Source of the DNA: Podocnemis expansa
Taxonomy: Eukaryota > Chordata > Testudines > Podocnemididae
NCBI GenBank assembly: GCA_007922195.1
Contig: ML681981.1
Span: 12,997,403-13,061,402, forward strand
DNA length: 64,000 nucleotides
Direction: 5' to 3'
Shown here: positions 1 to 10,883 of the stretch, piece by piece
Layout: each line of letters begins with the position of its first letter
How positions within the stretch are numbered: position 1 is the first letter of the stretch
Notes under the pieces: generated by a model
Databases searched by the model: none
What the model saw: only the letters and a program-made list of their open reading frames with translations
Told to the model about the DNA's origin: nothing
Program-made: the position numbers and the translations under genes

Positions 1-504
1 GTGATTTAGAAGTTATTCTCTCACTATAAAAATATTTGCTACATAGATGTTATATTTTGCATAAAATATTGTGCAAGTGGTACTTTTATAATACTTAAAA
101 GGCACATGGGATGCAATTTTTAAAATTTAAATGGAAGGTTATCATCTCTCATCTTTTGATCCTTTCTTAATCCTGAAATTTCAGTAGTGTAAAAGTCATT
201 CTAGCATTAGTAGAAAAAGGGTCTCTTTGATTAGTACCTGATAACAGCTGTGTATGGGTGATGTTCTCATCTCAAATTCACCCAAATATTCCTTTTCCTC
301 TATGGCAGATGGAATCCCTAATATTCAAAATAAATTTGTTAGTCTTTAAAAGTGCCAAAGGACTTCTTGTTTGTTTTGCTAATATTCAAAGTTATGATTT
401 ATCAATATTCAAAGATAGGATTTCTAGCCCACAGCCTTGTAGGTTCTGGTATCTAAACTGGTAAATCATTTCTGTGTCTTTTGAAGATTTCTGTACTGTT
501 TGTG
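1..504. other. unassigned AT-rich DNA
   Basis: No coding region or repeat that I recognise. The 68-codon open frame at 258-464 has no domain and looks like chance. Confidence 0.5.
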
Positions 505-626
505 AAACAAAAAAGGAGTCCTATGGCACTTCTAAAGATTAACAAATTTATTTGTCACATCAGCCTTTGTGGGTATAACCCTACCTCATCAGATGTGTGA
601 AAAGGAAAATGTAGCATGTTGCGCGC

Positions 627-652
627 ACGCGCACACACACGCACACACACAC
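627..652. repeat. (CA)n-type microsatellite
   Basis: Alternating purine-pyrimidine run that starts as GCGCGC and continues as CACACA with G interruptions. It lies in the tail of the Penelope copy. Confidence 0.85.
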
Positions 653-917
653 AGAGGGAAGAGTGGGTCACCAGATCAATGCAAACAAATCTAGAGGGAT
701 AGTCTGTTAGTGTATCTCAGCAAAGTAAACAAGCAGTTTTGATTTAAATGGAGTGGAAGAAGGAAGCAAGAGCTGAGAAGGGTAGTAGAAGGGAAATCAC
801 CTTTTATAATGAGTTAGTCATTACAGATCCCTGTTCAAATCCAATGTGAAGGTGACTAGTTTTGCATGTGAATTCCAGCTCTGCAGTTTCGCATTGTAGT
901 CTGTTTTTGATGTTTTT

Positions 918-1181
918 TCACTGAAGTACTGTAACTAACATGTCTTTTACATGATGCCTGGGTAAATTTAGATGTTCCCCTACTGGTTTTTGAATGTTAC
1001 CTTTCTTGATTTCTGATTTGTGTCCATTTATTCTTTTGTGCAGAGACAGTCCAGTTTGCCCAATGCATATAGCAGAGGGGTGCTGTTGGAGCATGATGGC
1101 ATGTATCACATTGATAGATGAGCAGGTGAATGAACTCCTGATGGAATGACTTGATTTGGCTAGGTCCCATGATGGAGTCAC
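918..1181 (-). pseudogene. GIY-YIG endonuclease-like domain of the Penelope element
   Basis: The frame includes SSFTCSSINVIHAIMLQQHP, then ICIGQTGLSLHKRINGHKSEI, then KPVGEHLNLPRHHVKDMLV, given here in overlapping parts. The pattern V-x-A-I followed by x-I-G-Q-T-G, R-x-x-G-H and G-x-H is that of the GIY-YIG nuclease used by Penelope-like elements for target cleavage. Cysteines normally near the motif are replaced (LQQHP). The 87-codon frame is only a piece of the element and has no natural start, so it is not a gene. Recognition of the domain is firm; activity is unlikely. Confidence 0.75.
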
Positions 1182-1399
1182 TTGAATAGGTATGTGGGCA
1201 GAGTTAGCAACAGAGTTTTTTTTGCAGGGACATGTATCTGGCTTAGTGTTCCTGTTAGATGGTGTGTAGTTGCTAGTGATTATTTATTTAAGGTTCTGGG
1301 GCTGTCTGTAAGCAAAGACTGGCCTACTGCTCAAGGCTTAAAAGAGTGAAGGATCATCCTGCAGAATATGTTGTAGATCTTGATGATGTGTTGGAGAGA

Positions 1400-1548
1400 T
1401 TATACTTGGAAGCTGTAGGTCATGACCTGTAGCATCCTCTTGTTTTTCTTGCTGTGCTTGTCTTGTAGTAGTTGACTTCTGGATACCCATCTTGCTCTGT
1501 CAATCTCTCTCTTCATGTCTGCAGGTAGGTATTGTACTTTTAAGAATG
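1400..1548 (-). pseudogene. Penelope linker between RT and nuclease, fragment
   Basis: The minus-strand frame downstream of the hAT insert reads QAFLKVQYLPADMKREIDRA and then VSRSQLLQDKHSKKNKR. These charged stretches fit the RT-to-GIY-YIG linker of Penelope-like elements. The fragment directly abuts the hAT target duplication at 1,549-1,556, which explains why it is separated from the RT part. The 202-codon frame that runs through here is mostly GC-rich MITE sequence read by chance. Confidence 0.55.
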
Positions 1549-1556
1549 CCTGATAG

Positions 1557-2195
1557 CAGGGGTGTCGCTGGGGTGGAGAGGGACCGGGGGCACAGGCCCA
1601 GCCCCTGCCCCCCAGTGGGTGGGCCCCGCCCCCAGCCAGAAGGCCACGCCCCCTGGCCTGGGATAGGGCCATGGGGAGGCTGCGCAGCTGCCGGCAGCTA
1701 GACCGCGGTGCTGTGTGGCGCAGCCCAGCCCGGCCCGTTCCGGTCCGGCCCGAAGTGGCCACTGGAGGCTGGGGATGGGGCTGCTGCAGTTGCGGGCAGC
1801 CAGCCGGGCCCCGGATCCCTGACCAGGGATCTGGGGCCTGGCCGCCAATGGCCGCAGCAACCCTGTCCCCAGCTGGGGATCTGGGACCCGGCCGGCTGCC
1901 CGCAGCCACAGTGGCCCCATCCCCGGCCTGGGATCCAGGGCTGCGGCCGCGGGCCCGGCCTCCAGCGGCCGGTTCTGGCCAGGCCAGGGCCGGGCTGCGC
2001 CGTGTCACAGCCTAGCTGCCAGCGGCAGCACGGCCTCCCCCTGGCTCTATCCTTGGCCAGAGGGCATGGCCTGCTGGGCGGCCAGCTAGGCCCCGGATCC
2101 CTGGCTGGAGCCGCGGATTGGGCCGAAGATCCGGGGCACTGGCGTTGGGACCCGGGACACGTGCCCCGGGGTGCCCAACGCCAGTGACGCCACTG
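1557..2195 (+). mobile_element. GC-rich hAT-type MITE inserted in the Penelope element
   Basis: The ends read CAGGGGTGTCGCTGG on the left and, as reverse complement, CAGTGGCGTCACTGG on the right. An exact 8-bp duplication, CCTGATAG, flanks the element at 1,549-1,556 and 2,196-2,203. CAG-type ends with 8-bp duplications are the hAT signature. The 639-bp interior is extremely GC-rich and carries no transposase, so the element is non-autonomous. A shorter copy of the same family lies at 8,753-9,195 in the opposite orientation. The long open frames across it on both strands are composition artefacts. Confidence 0.85.
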
Positions 2196-2261
2196 CCTGA
2201 TAGAGATCTTGAAGGTGTTTTGTCCCTCTCTCTGAGGGACTGGAGCACGTGCGGTTGTATG

Positions 2262-2870
2262 TTAAGGCTTGGCTGTAGACAATGGATTGTGTGATGTGTT
2301 CTGGTTAAAAGATGGAGGCATGAAGGTAGGTATAGCAGTCAGTAGGCTTCTGGTATAGGGTTGTGTTTTGTACTGTAGTATCAAGGAAATGGATCTCCTG
2401 TGTGGAGTGGTCCAGGCCGAGGTTGATGGTGGGGTGGAAATTGTTGAAATCATGATAGAATACCTCAAGGGCCTCTTTTCCGTAGGTCCAGATGATGAAA
2501 ATGTTGTCAATATAGTGCAAGTAGAGGGAATGAGGAGGTGTTGTTCAAGGTCACCCATAAAAATGTTGCCACATTGTAGGGCCATGTGGGTACGCAGAGC
2601 AGTGCTACTGACTTGAAGGTATAAATCATCTCCAAATCTGAAGTGGTTATAGGTGAGTACAAAGTCACAAAGTTCAGTTACTAGGTGTGCCATGACATCA
2701 TTCGGGATACTGTTTCTGATGACTGGTAATCTATCTTTGTGTGGGATGTTGGCGCAGAGAACTATTTGTACTTTGCCTCCACATACAGCTGCTCTGGATC
2801 TAATTGAGCAGACTGACTTTTTTTTCATATCAATAAGTTTTGAAGACCTTGTTTCAGCTTTATTTTTTTT
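2262..2870 (-). pseudogene. Penelope-type reverse transcriptase remnant
   Basis: Two minus-strand frames together cover the RT palm. The upstream part (about 2,870-2,520) contains TYNHFRFGDDLYLQV and GNIFMGDLEQ, the segment just before the active-site strand in Penelope RTs. The downstream part (2,520-2,305) contains YIDNIFIIW and HPTINLGLD, with FLDTTVQ and LYQKPTDCYTYLHAS later on. A frameshift near 2,520-2,540 separates them. The active site reads Y-I-D-N where the family normally has Y-x-D-D, so the second catalytic aspartate codon is lost (AAC seen). The RT is inactive on both counts. Its C-terminal continuation is displaced beyond the inserted hAT MITE. Confidence 0.75.
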
Positions 2871-2930
2871 ATGAGCGATTTGACTTTTTATTGCCACAAT
2901 ATATTTTCCATGATTGAGCAACTGGCAATA

Positions 2931-4049
2931 GTAATTTGGACTCTGAAGGAGAGAGGAAATACAGGCCCCATTTAAGATGCTATAAAGCATATACACTCAG
3001 TAAAAAATTCTCAGTATTTTTGGATTTTTTTCCCTTTCACCATTGCTTGAAATATTTCCCAAAGACCTTCTTTAATAAGAACTTCACAGAAACAAGGATC
3101 TTCTTGCAGCATCTTAGCTTCTCAAATGCAGTGTTTTTACTTTGAGTACTTCTAGGAGCACAGTCAGTTTTCCAGTAAAAAAAGATCTTACAAGAATTGT
3201 AAATTTCTAACTGTCTTGGCATTGCATATCTTTATTGAAAATAGTGAGTTCATTCTTTTAGGGAATGTTCTTGAAATAACAGGAATACCCATAGAGCTGG
3301 AGTGTGGGTGAAATTCTGTCTCTGAGATCAATGGCAAACTCCCACTGCCTTCATTTCAGTTGAGTCAGGATTTTATATTAATCTTTAAATAAGGATTGTA
3401 CATGCTTTAACTTATTTTTAAAAACATATGATATCACTGTATCACACAAATGAGCAGCTGGAATGTGTTCTGGTGTGCACTTACCACCGGACATGGCATT
3501 GCATGATTCTTCCCCACGAAGTGTGTCCTGTCCTGGTTCTGCATGGTCTGGCACTCTTTTGGCCTCACCTTCTCGCCAAGACGCTCATGAGTCCAGCAAC
3601 TTTTGGGGTTAACAGTAAAGTGAAAAAATCACCAACCAGTCTCCCACAACAGAGGGAAAACCCAGTCTGTTCTGTGCCAGGCCATATGACTAATCATTCT
3701 GGGCATCTTTCATCCTTCACTTTCCTTCTTGGTGAAGGGAAAGGTATGGGAACCCTGACCTGCCCACTTTTCTGGGTTCCAGGCCAAGGACCCTGTATCT
3801 TTCCCAACTTGTTCCTGTTTCTTTTTTGAGTAATGTCCCTGTGGGTGCTCCACAGTAGGTGTGCTTGAGTCCCTGCAAAGAGAACTTTTGGTAGTAGTGT
3901 CTGTCTAGCCCAAGCATGTGCTGTCTCTCTCATGCCCTGACATAAGACTAATGAGTGTGTGTGGGCGAATCCCCCTCAGTTCCTTCACAACTTCACGTGA
4001 CTCTTCCCAAGCTCCTTATGATGCCTGCTATAAATGGGGGACTCCTCAG
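2931..4049. other. unassigned DNA between Penelope and CR1
   Basis: Mostly AT-rich with a more GC-balanced part at 3,450-3,950. The 133-codon frame at 3,428-3,829 shows no domain and no codon pattern that I trust. No repeat recognised. Confidence 0.4.
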
Positions 4050-5446
4050 TCATAGAATCATAGGGTTGGAAGGGACCCCACGAGGTCATCTAGTCCAACC
4101 CCCTGCCAAAAAAAGCAGGACCACTCCCATTAGATCATCCCACTCAGGGTTTTGTCCAGCTGGGCCTTGAACACCTCCAGAGATGGAGATTCCACCACCT
4201 CCCTAGGCAGCTTATTCCAATGCTTCACCACTCGCCTAGTAAGGAAGTTTTTCCTAATATCCAGCCTGGACCGCCCCAGCTGTAACTTGAAGCCATTGCT
4301 TCTCGTTCTGCCCTCTGTTACTACCGAGAACAGTCGAGCTCCCTCCTCCTTGGAGCAACCCTTCAAGTAGTTGAAGGTTGCTATCAAATCCCCCCTCAGT
4401 CTTCTCTTCTGCAGGCTAAATAAGCCTAGTTCCTTCAGTCTTTCTTCATAGGGCTTGTGCTCCAGCCCTTTGATCATTTTGGTTGCCCTCCTCTGGACTC
4501 TCTCTAATTTGTCCATGTCCTTTTTGTAGTGGGGAGCCCAAAACTGGACACAGTATTCCAGATGTGGCCTCACTAGTGCAGAATAGAGGGGAATGATCAC
4601 ATCCCTCGATCTGCTGGCAACACTTCTTCTGATGCAGCCCAGTATGCCATTGGCCTTTTTGGCAGCAAGAGCACACTGCTGACTCATATCCAGCTTCCCA
4701 TCCACCATGACTCCCAGGTCCTTTTCTCCAGTGCTGCTATTTAGCTGATCACTCCCCAGCCTGTAGCAGTACATGGGGTTTTTTCGTCCCAAGTGCAGGA
4801 TTTTACACTTATCCTTGTTGAACCTCATGAGATTCCTCTTGGCCCACTGCTCCAGTTTGTCTAGGTCTCCCTGAATCCTGTCTCTGCCCTCTAGGGTGTC
4901 TACCGTTCCCCCCAGTTTGGTATCATCTGCAAACTTACTAAGTGTGCAGTCTATCCCATCATCCAGATCATTAATGAAAACATTGAACAGAACTGGCCCC
5001 AGGACTGACCCCTGGGGCACACCACTTGTTACTGCCTGCCAACTTGACATGGAGCCATTGATTCCTACGCGCTGAAACCGTTGTTCTAGCCAGTTTTCTA
5101 TCCACCTTACAGTCCACGCATCTAACCCATACTTCCTTAATTTGCCAATGAGAATGCTGTGGGAAACTGTATCAAAAGCCTTGCTAAAGTCAAGGTATAT
5201 CACATCAACGGCTCTTCCCGCATCCACAAATCCAGTCATCTCATCATAGAAGGCGATGAGATTGGTGAGGCATGATTTACCCTTGGTAAATCCATGCTGA
5301 CTGTTCCTGATTACTCTATTTTCCTCCAAGTGTTTCAGGATGGATTCTTTGAGAAGCTGCTCCATGATTTTTCCAGGGATTGAGGTGAGGCTGACAGGTC
5401 TGTAATTCCCTGGATCCTCCTTTTTGCCTTTCTTGAAGATAGTCAT
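4050..5446 (-). mobile_element. CR1 LINE, 5'-truncated, young copy
   Basis: The minus-strand 3' end lies at 4,050 and consists of the short CR1 tail repeat (TCATAGAATCATAG on the plus strand). The conserved 3' region GGTTGGAAGGGACC follows. The element runs up to about 5,446, where homology to the CR1 RT frame stops, so it is truncated at the 5' end as most CR1 copies are. It is nearly identical to the copy at 46,615-47,409 over their shared length; I noted only a few single-base differences. The unbroken frame and this identity argue for recent insertion. Confidence 0.9.
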
Positions 5447-5467
5447 ATCCTCCTCCCTGCTGTGCAA
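4130..5467 (-). CDS. CR1 ORF2 C-terminal part: reverse transcriptase, truncated
   Basis: An open frame of 445 codons without interruption. Visible RT motifs include [13 protein letters not shown] near the start, [14 protein letters not shown] around residues 90-105, [15 protein letters not shown] before the active site, and FADDTKL at roughly residues 180-187. The C-terminal CR1 region follows, with [10 protein letters not shown] and a basic stretch near [12 protein letters not shown]. Full CR1 ORF2 also has an APE endonuclease upstream, which is missing here. The first seven residues come from flanking DNA; homology begins around position 5,446. The FADD active site is intact, but without the endonuclease and the 5' end the copy is expected to be dead. 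Confidence 0.85.
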   Translation of the reverse strand: MHSREEDMTIFKKGKKEDPGNYRPVSLTSIPGKIMEQLLKESILKHLEENRVIRNSQHGFTKGKSCLTNLIAFYDEMTGFVDAGRAVDVIYLDFSKAFDTVSHSILIGKLRKYGLDAWTVRWIENWLEQRFQRVGINGSMSSWQAVTSGVPQGSVLGPVLFNVFINDLDDGIDCTLSKFADDTKLGGTVDTLEGRDRIQGDLDKLEQWAKRNLMRFNKDKCKILHLGRKNPMYCYRLGSDQLNSSTGEKDLGVMVDGKLDMSQQCALAAKKANGILGCIRRSVASRSRDVIIPLYSALVRPHLEYCVQFWAPHYKKDMDKLERVQRRATKMIKGLEHKPYEERLKELGLFSLQKRRLRGDLIATFNYLKGCSKEEGARLFSVVTEGRTRSNGFKLQLGRSRLDIRKNFLTRRVVKHWNKLPREVVESPSLEVFKAQLDKTLSGMI

Positions 5468-7400
5468 CCACTATGATATGGCTAGTTGTCGGCACCACCA
5501 CTGGGATCTTTTGTACCGCTCCATGGTCTTACTGAGATCCCTGGGCAGCGTACAGACTCCATGCCTCCCATCAAGACCCACCATGATGCTATCAGGCAGT
5601 TTCCCTCAATTTGCAGCATCTAGAGCCTCTGAATCTCCAGAGGAGGTCATGGAAATACAGGAGGGTTGGTTTGAGGAGAAAGTCACAGCAAAGACCAGCA
5701 TCTCTTCCTTCTCCCCAGGTGAGGCAGTGATTGTCTCTCCTCCTCCTCCCATCCTGAGCCAACTTCAGGCTATTTCAGGACCTAGCTGAAAGGGTAGCAG
5801 ACTCGCTACAGATACTCCTTGCGATACCCATTATTGGACATCTTATATTTCTCCTCTTCCTTCAGATTAACCCTCTCCATCAACAAGATCCTCCTGGATC
5901 CAGCCAAGCTTTATATGGGAAATTCTGACATCAGTCACACCTACCTCTAAACAGGATGGTAAGAAATATTATGTCCTGCTTAGGGATAGAGATTTTTTTT
6001 CTCATTTGTTTCTCCCTGCTAATTTTATTGTTGTGGAAGCCATAAACCTGTATGAGTCACCAATACCAAGTGAAGTCCACCCACCCCTTATGATAAGAGA
6101 TTAGAAGTGCCTCAACCTGTTTGGGAGAAAGGTCTGTTCAGCTGCTACACTGCAATTCAGAATTGCAAACTATCAAGCTCTCACAGCAGAACATGACTGT
6201 CAGTAATACCAAATGTGATGTTTTTATTAATCACCTTCCAGAATTGTGCATGAACAGTTTAGGGCCATGTTACAGAGAATCCAGACAAGCACTCTTGGAT
6301 CCCCTCTGTTCACAGCCAGTCAGGACTCTGCTATGGTGGAGTCTTCTCCTGTCCAGCACCCAGGTCTCCATGCTTTGTGTAGCCAGCTCCCAAATCCAGG
6401 GTCAGAAGGTCCAACCCTTGCTCTGTCTAGTCTTCCCTTGGGGGGAAGCCTCCCTCCAGGAGGGTCCTGATAGTCCCAGTCAGAAGTGACACTCAGCCAG
6501 TGTGGAAGTCAGAGGGTTTATTAGCAATCCAGTTTGCACAGCAGCTAGGACAGTTGGCTTTCAGATTAACCAGGAAGTATAGCAGTAAACCCCCAAAACG
6601 AGCCCCAGAGATCCTGCCTCTCCGAGCCCCATTTCCCACTACACTTTCTTCTCTCTTAGCCCTTTGTTCCCCTCCTCAGTCAGCTGACCTGCTTCCACTC
6701 TAAACTGGCCACAGCCTGTGTCACCCACAGGGGGTCCAGGTAAAGTCTGTCTAAAGCCCCTTACACCCCCAGCGGTTCCTATACTTATCACACCCCCATG
6801 TCCCATCACCAGAATACCTGTGTCCCATCACCAAAGTACAGAAACAGAAAAGAAGAACGTGTGGGTATCGCCCCTGATATCCCAAAGTAGCCCAAGAGGT
6901 TTTCTTACTTCGTCACAGGCCATTATTAGGGAGGGACAAGTGGTGGCCAAGACAGCATGCCAACACAGCAGTGGTTATGTGCAGAGCTTCCTGGTTGTAC
7001 CTGTCTGACTCCCTGAGGAAGTGCAGATTACTGTAGAAGACCTTCCTTTTGAAGGCTCCAGATTTGTTTTTTGACAACACTTCCACATCCCTCTACATGC
7101 TTATAGACTCCAGGGCCACTCTCTGCTCACTAGGAATTTATACTCCTGAGCAAAAATTATTTAGTCTGCAACCTCAGGATATATCCTGCACTCTGCATTT
7201 TCAAACTCAATGTTACTCTGAACCTCAGAGAAATATATCTGTGTATTCTAAACATAAGACATCAAGCCCACAGTCTTCCTTGTCACAGCCATCCACCTCA
7301 GAACTTCAGTTTTGATATAATGATGGTTAGGGTGCCAGCAGACCATTCTCCTGAACACTAACTGCAGCTGACTATCCTCTTACACCAATTTGGGTACCTC
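5447..7400 (+). pseudogene. decayed DIRS gag region, split by an LTR-like insert
   Basis: Short plus-strand stretches match the order of the intact gag at 31.9-33.4 kb. Around 5,780-5,830 there is a 'DLAERVADSLQI'-like segment. Around 5,890-5,930 there is a 'DPAKLYMGN' segment (compare QPAMEIWQ in the intact copy), and at about 6,100-6,290 a later segment. After the insert come EGQVVAKTA (about 6,930), TVEDLPFEGS (about 7,030) and DNTSTSLYMLIDSRATLCSL (about 7,070-7,130). The intact copy has GRLVAKTA, TIEDLPFDKD and DLKDSRATLRTLGIF at the matching places. Stops and frameshifts are frequent. No RT follows, so this is a fragment. The boundaries are approximate. Confidence 0.6.
6290..6895 (-). 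mobile_element. possible solo LTR inserted in the DIRS gag fragment
   Basis: This block interrupts the gag homology. Its composition differs, being rich in CCC and CAG. On the minus strand it contains an AATAAA-type polyadenylation signal (TTTATT at about 6,516 on the plus strand) followed by a CT-rich tract. That would suit an LTR read on the minus strand. I could not fix the termini or a target duplication, so LTR is an inference and another repeat class is possible. Confidence 0.35.
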
Positions 7401-8752
7401 TTTGCTTTGTTCAACAGCAAATGGAAACATACAACATGGGTCCTAGGAATCCTCCTCAATGGGTATTCCATCCACTTCATCTCTCTTTTTCTCTCCCCAC
7501 CCCTCATAAGAGTTTACTGAGTCAAGAAATAGATCCCCTCTGTCTAGGAATCATAGACCCTGTACCTCAACATCTCTGGAGGATCTGGTTTCCCAGGCTG
7601 CTTTTTGCTTGTCTGTTGCTTAGAACCCTGTGCCTGTGGCTCCTCAATCTCCATGCCAGATGCCCAGCTCAGAGAGAGTAATGGTAGGTAACAGGTAAGA
7701 GAGAAGCTCCTTCCCTCCCCTCCCCTGCAGTCCTCCTCCTGCTAGTTGTGGTTCAGATGTTAAGAACTCTTAATTGCAGACAGCAATCTCCCCAGGTCTC
7801 TCTCAAGCATTCTTTATGCCGAGGACTGCTTCCTCTCTCCCAGCTTCGCCTAGCTCCTTGTGTATCAGAGCTCCCAGAATTTTAGAGGGCCATGTCATGT
7901 GATAGTGGGCTGACCCCCTAGCTACCAGTACCCTGTAAGTGGACAGATAACAGATAACCCTGGATGATTAACATTTAATCAATAAGAATTTGTTGCATTA
8001 CCAGTTGTAGGTACATAATGATTTTTCAGTTGCACATGCTCATTATCTCTTATTTACAGTCTAAGTTTATCAGCAACTAATAATGGTTTCATTCTAGTGA
8101 CTATATGTAATAGCTTTGGGTGATTTTAGAAATACTAAAAAACAAACTCCAAAGTCCAAAGACAAGAATCAAAAACACACAGCAAAAATCAGTCCAGACT
8201 AAAATAGTATTGGCCCAAATAAGGGTCATCACATTTGAACTGCGTACACAACTGCTTTTGTTATTGGGGGAGGGGAGGAAGAGGGAGAGGAGAGAGAATC
8301 CTACAGTTAAAGCTTTTTTTTTTTGTTTTATTTTGCTTTTTTAAAAGTAATGGTTTTCCTTTGTATAACAAAAATTGCTGGAAGAAATTCTTTTTAAAAA
8401 TTCACTTTTAGATGTGACTGCATTGTTGCGGTAGCAGTGGTGCTGCAAAATAGTAATTTTTACTCTTTCAGAACTGATTTTTACAGAACTAGAAAAAAAC
8501 AAGTTGTGCTGGTAGGTAGATGGCATTCTGCAGTAATCTATCATAACTAAAAGTTAATGAATTTAGTGTAAGGGCATCTAAATTTCATTCATATGGAAAT
8601 TATACATGTATTACTCATACAGCTTTTTTATATATATCTCAGATTAAAAATAACCTTTATGTGGAAGGGCTGGAAAATGTGGTTTTCTTCTCTATTATAA
8701 GGAGCATATGTGACGTTTGTTACAAAGCCATGTAATAGTTCAGTGCAGATAC
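7401..8752. other. unassigned DNA
   Basis: The first 300 bases may still belong to the end of the DIRS gag fragment, because the 86-codon frame at 7,421-7,681 is Pro/Leu-rich. The rest is AT-rich with nothing recognised. Confidence 0.35.
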
Positions 8753-9195
8753 CAGGGGCGTAGCTGGCACTCGGCACCTGGGACACATGCCCCGAATCCC
8801 TGCGCTGGAGCCCTGGATCTGGTGGGGCCACCCTCCTCCTGGTATCCAGCCCAATCAGGCCGGCGATCTGGGGCCTGGCGGCCGCGGCAGTCCCATCATG
8901 GGCTGGGCATCTGGGGCCCGGCCGCTCGTGGCTGCAGCAGGGAATCCGGGGCCCGGCTGCCTGCGGCGGTGGCGGCCCTGTTGCCGGCCAAGGATGTGGG
9001 ACCCAGCCACTAGCGGCCGTTTCCATCTCCGTCCCCAGCCAGGGATGTAGGACCTAGCCGCTCGTGTGGCGCAGCGGCTTCTGGCCCTATCCCGGGCCAG
9101 GGAGTGGGGCCTGCAGGCTGGGGGCAGGGCCTGCAGGCCAGGGGTGGGGCCTGGGCCCATGCCCTGGCTCCCTCCCTGGGGCAGCGATGCCCCTG
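8753..9195 (-). mobile_element. GC-rich hAT-type MITE, second copy
   Basis: The left end CAGGGGCGTAGCTGG and the right end (reverse complement CAGGGGCATCGCTGCC) form terminal inverted repeats. An exact 8-bp duplication, GCAGATAC, lies at 8,745-8,752 and 9,196-9,203. The interior is shared with the copy at 1,557-2,195 but reversed; the run CGGGATAGGGCCAG on the minus strand matches TGGGATAGGGCCAT there. At 443 bp it is shorter and carries no transposase. Small frames inside are composition artefacts. Confidence 0.85.
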
Positions 9196-10034
9196 GCAGA
9201 TACTATCACTCAATATTATTTAACTCAAAATAATTTAGAAAGAAAACTAGTGGTATTTAACAATCTTAAAATTTTATGTTGCTGAAGATTTAATACCTAA
9301 ATGTAGCAATATGTGACTGTGTTCTTGGTTGTTAACAGACCAGAATTATAGAATTTATCATATTTTGTCAGCCAGTTAGTGACAAAATTCAACGGTACAA
9401 TTGTTGCCCTTTTGTAGTAAAGCAAATTAAGCTTTCAGGTTTAGCAGGCCATTCTGGAGCCTTTCTGATACACTTCAGCTTGTCCAGAGCATCTGTGATA
9501 CTAGTTTGGAAAGACTAAATCCAGCCATGCAGGTGATAGCTTTATTTCTGAATTTTGAAAACATTTCTCACAGCACTTTTGCTGTGACCAGCTGCTTCCT
9601 GTTTTTCCTTTCCAAGGCCCAGCTGTGGTGGAGATAAAGGCAACAGTGTTGTATTGCAGAATGAATATTGCTCATCTTTAGAAAATGATGGAAAGATGAA
9701 AAAACAGAAAAGATGGACTTATTACAAGCTGGCTTATGGAAAAATTCAGGAGACAAATCAATGCTGTCATTCTTGCTGCACATGTGAAGAAGTTCTTATA
9801 CTCTGGTTCTCTTGTCTTTCATCCAATGCTACATACAAGGCTGCTTCTACAATAATAATATAATATAATATAATTATAATTAATAATTCTACTTAATTAG
9901 GACATTGATTTTTTCTCTCATTACAACAGGTGATTTGACCTCATCTTCCTCTTTGTGCTGTTTCCCAGTGTTTGAATCTTAACAACAACCATGATTTACA
10001 CTTCCCAGCATTTATTTTCATGCCATTCTGTAAT
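9196..10034. other. unassigned AT-rich DNA with an AT microsatellite
   Basis: Nothing coding recognised. An AT-rich simple tract (ATAATATAATATAAT-like) lies at about 9,850-9,893. Confidence 0.45.
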
Positions 10035-10178
10035 TTCCCTCATCTTCAAAGCATCTGACGAAGTGGGATTTTCTCCCATGAAAGCTCATGCGATAAATCT
10101 GTTAGTCTTTAAAAGTGCCACAGGATTCTTCGTTTGTTTTGCTGAACTAGACTAACATGGCTACCCCTCTGGATCTTC
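10035..10178 (+). repeat. Penelope-type 3' end fragment
   Basis: It contains CATCTGACGAAGTGGGATTT, AAAGCTCATGCGATAAAT and GTTAGTCTTTAAAAGTGCCA, and then GCTGAACTAGACTAACATGG. This matches, in plus orientation, the tail of the minus-strand Penelope copy at 505-620. Only the end region is present, as expected for a strongly truncated insertion. Confidence 0.6.
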
Positions 10179-10883
10179 TACTATAATAGGATCTCTTCCT
10201 ACAAGGTGAAATTCATCACTCATCACAAAAACTCAAGTAATTTGACTTTGTGTTGGAAATTCCACAGGGTGTGAGGGAAATGAATCCTCCAACCTATGGA
10301 GATATTTCAGGGCTACATCACAACATCTTCATGTGCCAAATATGAGGGGTTTGGGTTGCCTGGTTTGCGTATGGTTTTCAATGGGAAATTTACCAATAAA
10401 GGTAAATGTCGTCAGTGACCATTCCTTAGAGCTGTTAACTCCCTGAAAGAGAGAATTTCATGCTGAGAAAAATGTATAAATCTGTACACAGTCTAAGAAA
10501 GAGAAGAAAGTTGTTGCTAGCCATCAGCCGGCTTTTAAAATTCTTTATGAATCCGGGAGCTCCCTTGAATACTTCAGGGCAAGTCATGGTGAGAAGGCTT
10601 GTTTGTTTTTTGTTTGTAGATTTTCAGGTGCTTATGGCTTTACTACAGGAATACTTCCTGACACGGAATATATCTGATAAAATGACATGCTTCACAAAAG
10701 TGACATTTTTTTGTTTCTAATTTACAATTTGAGAGGATAAACCTCAGTCATAATTGATCAAAATAAATTTGCAAAAAATCAGTTTTATAGTATCAGCATT
10801 TTAATTTGAGAAGCAAATCAGATCTTCATGCAGTGAAAACTGATTTCATTTTGTAAGAGTGTTAGTCTAAGCATGATCATTAA

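Larger units (their letters stand above)
505..2930 (-). mobile_element. Penelope-like retroelement, decayed, minus strand
   Basis: The minus strand carries, in order, RT fragments (about 2,870-2,262), a linker (about 1,548-1,400) and a GIY-YIG-like segment (1,181-918). An untranslated tail follows, ending near 505. The tail resembles the short repeats at 10.0, 17.8, 30.4, 37.9 and 44.7 kb, which share a run like GTTAGTCTTTAAAAGTGCCA in one orientation or the other. RT plus a C-terminal GIY-YIG nuclease is the domain order of Penelope-like elements. The copy has frameshifts and is interrupted by a hAT MITE at 1,557-2,195, so it is inactive. Assigning the 505-900 tail to this same element is inferred from position and orientation. 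Confidence 0.75.

Noticed and set aside
1400..2008. 202-codon minus frame and overlapping long frames on both strands
   Set aside because: They run through the GC-rich hAT MITE, where stops are rare in all frames. Only the last part (about 1,400-1,548) is real Penelope remnant.
3428..3829. 133-codon plus frame as a host exon
   Set aside because: No recognisable domain and ordinary composition. Length is within chance expectation for this window.
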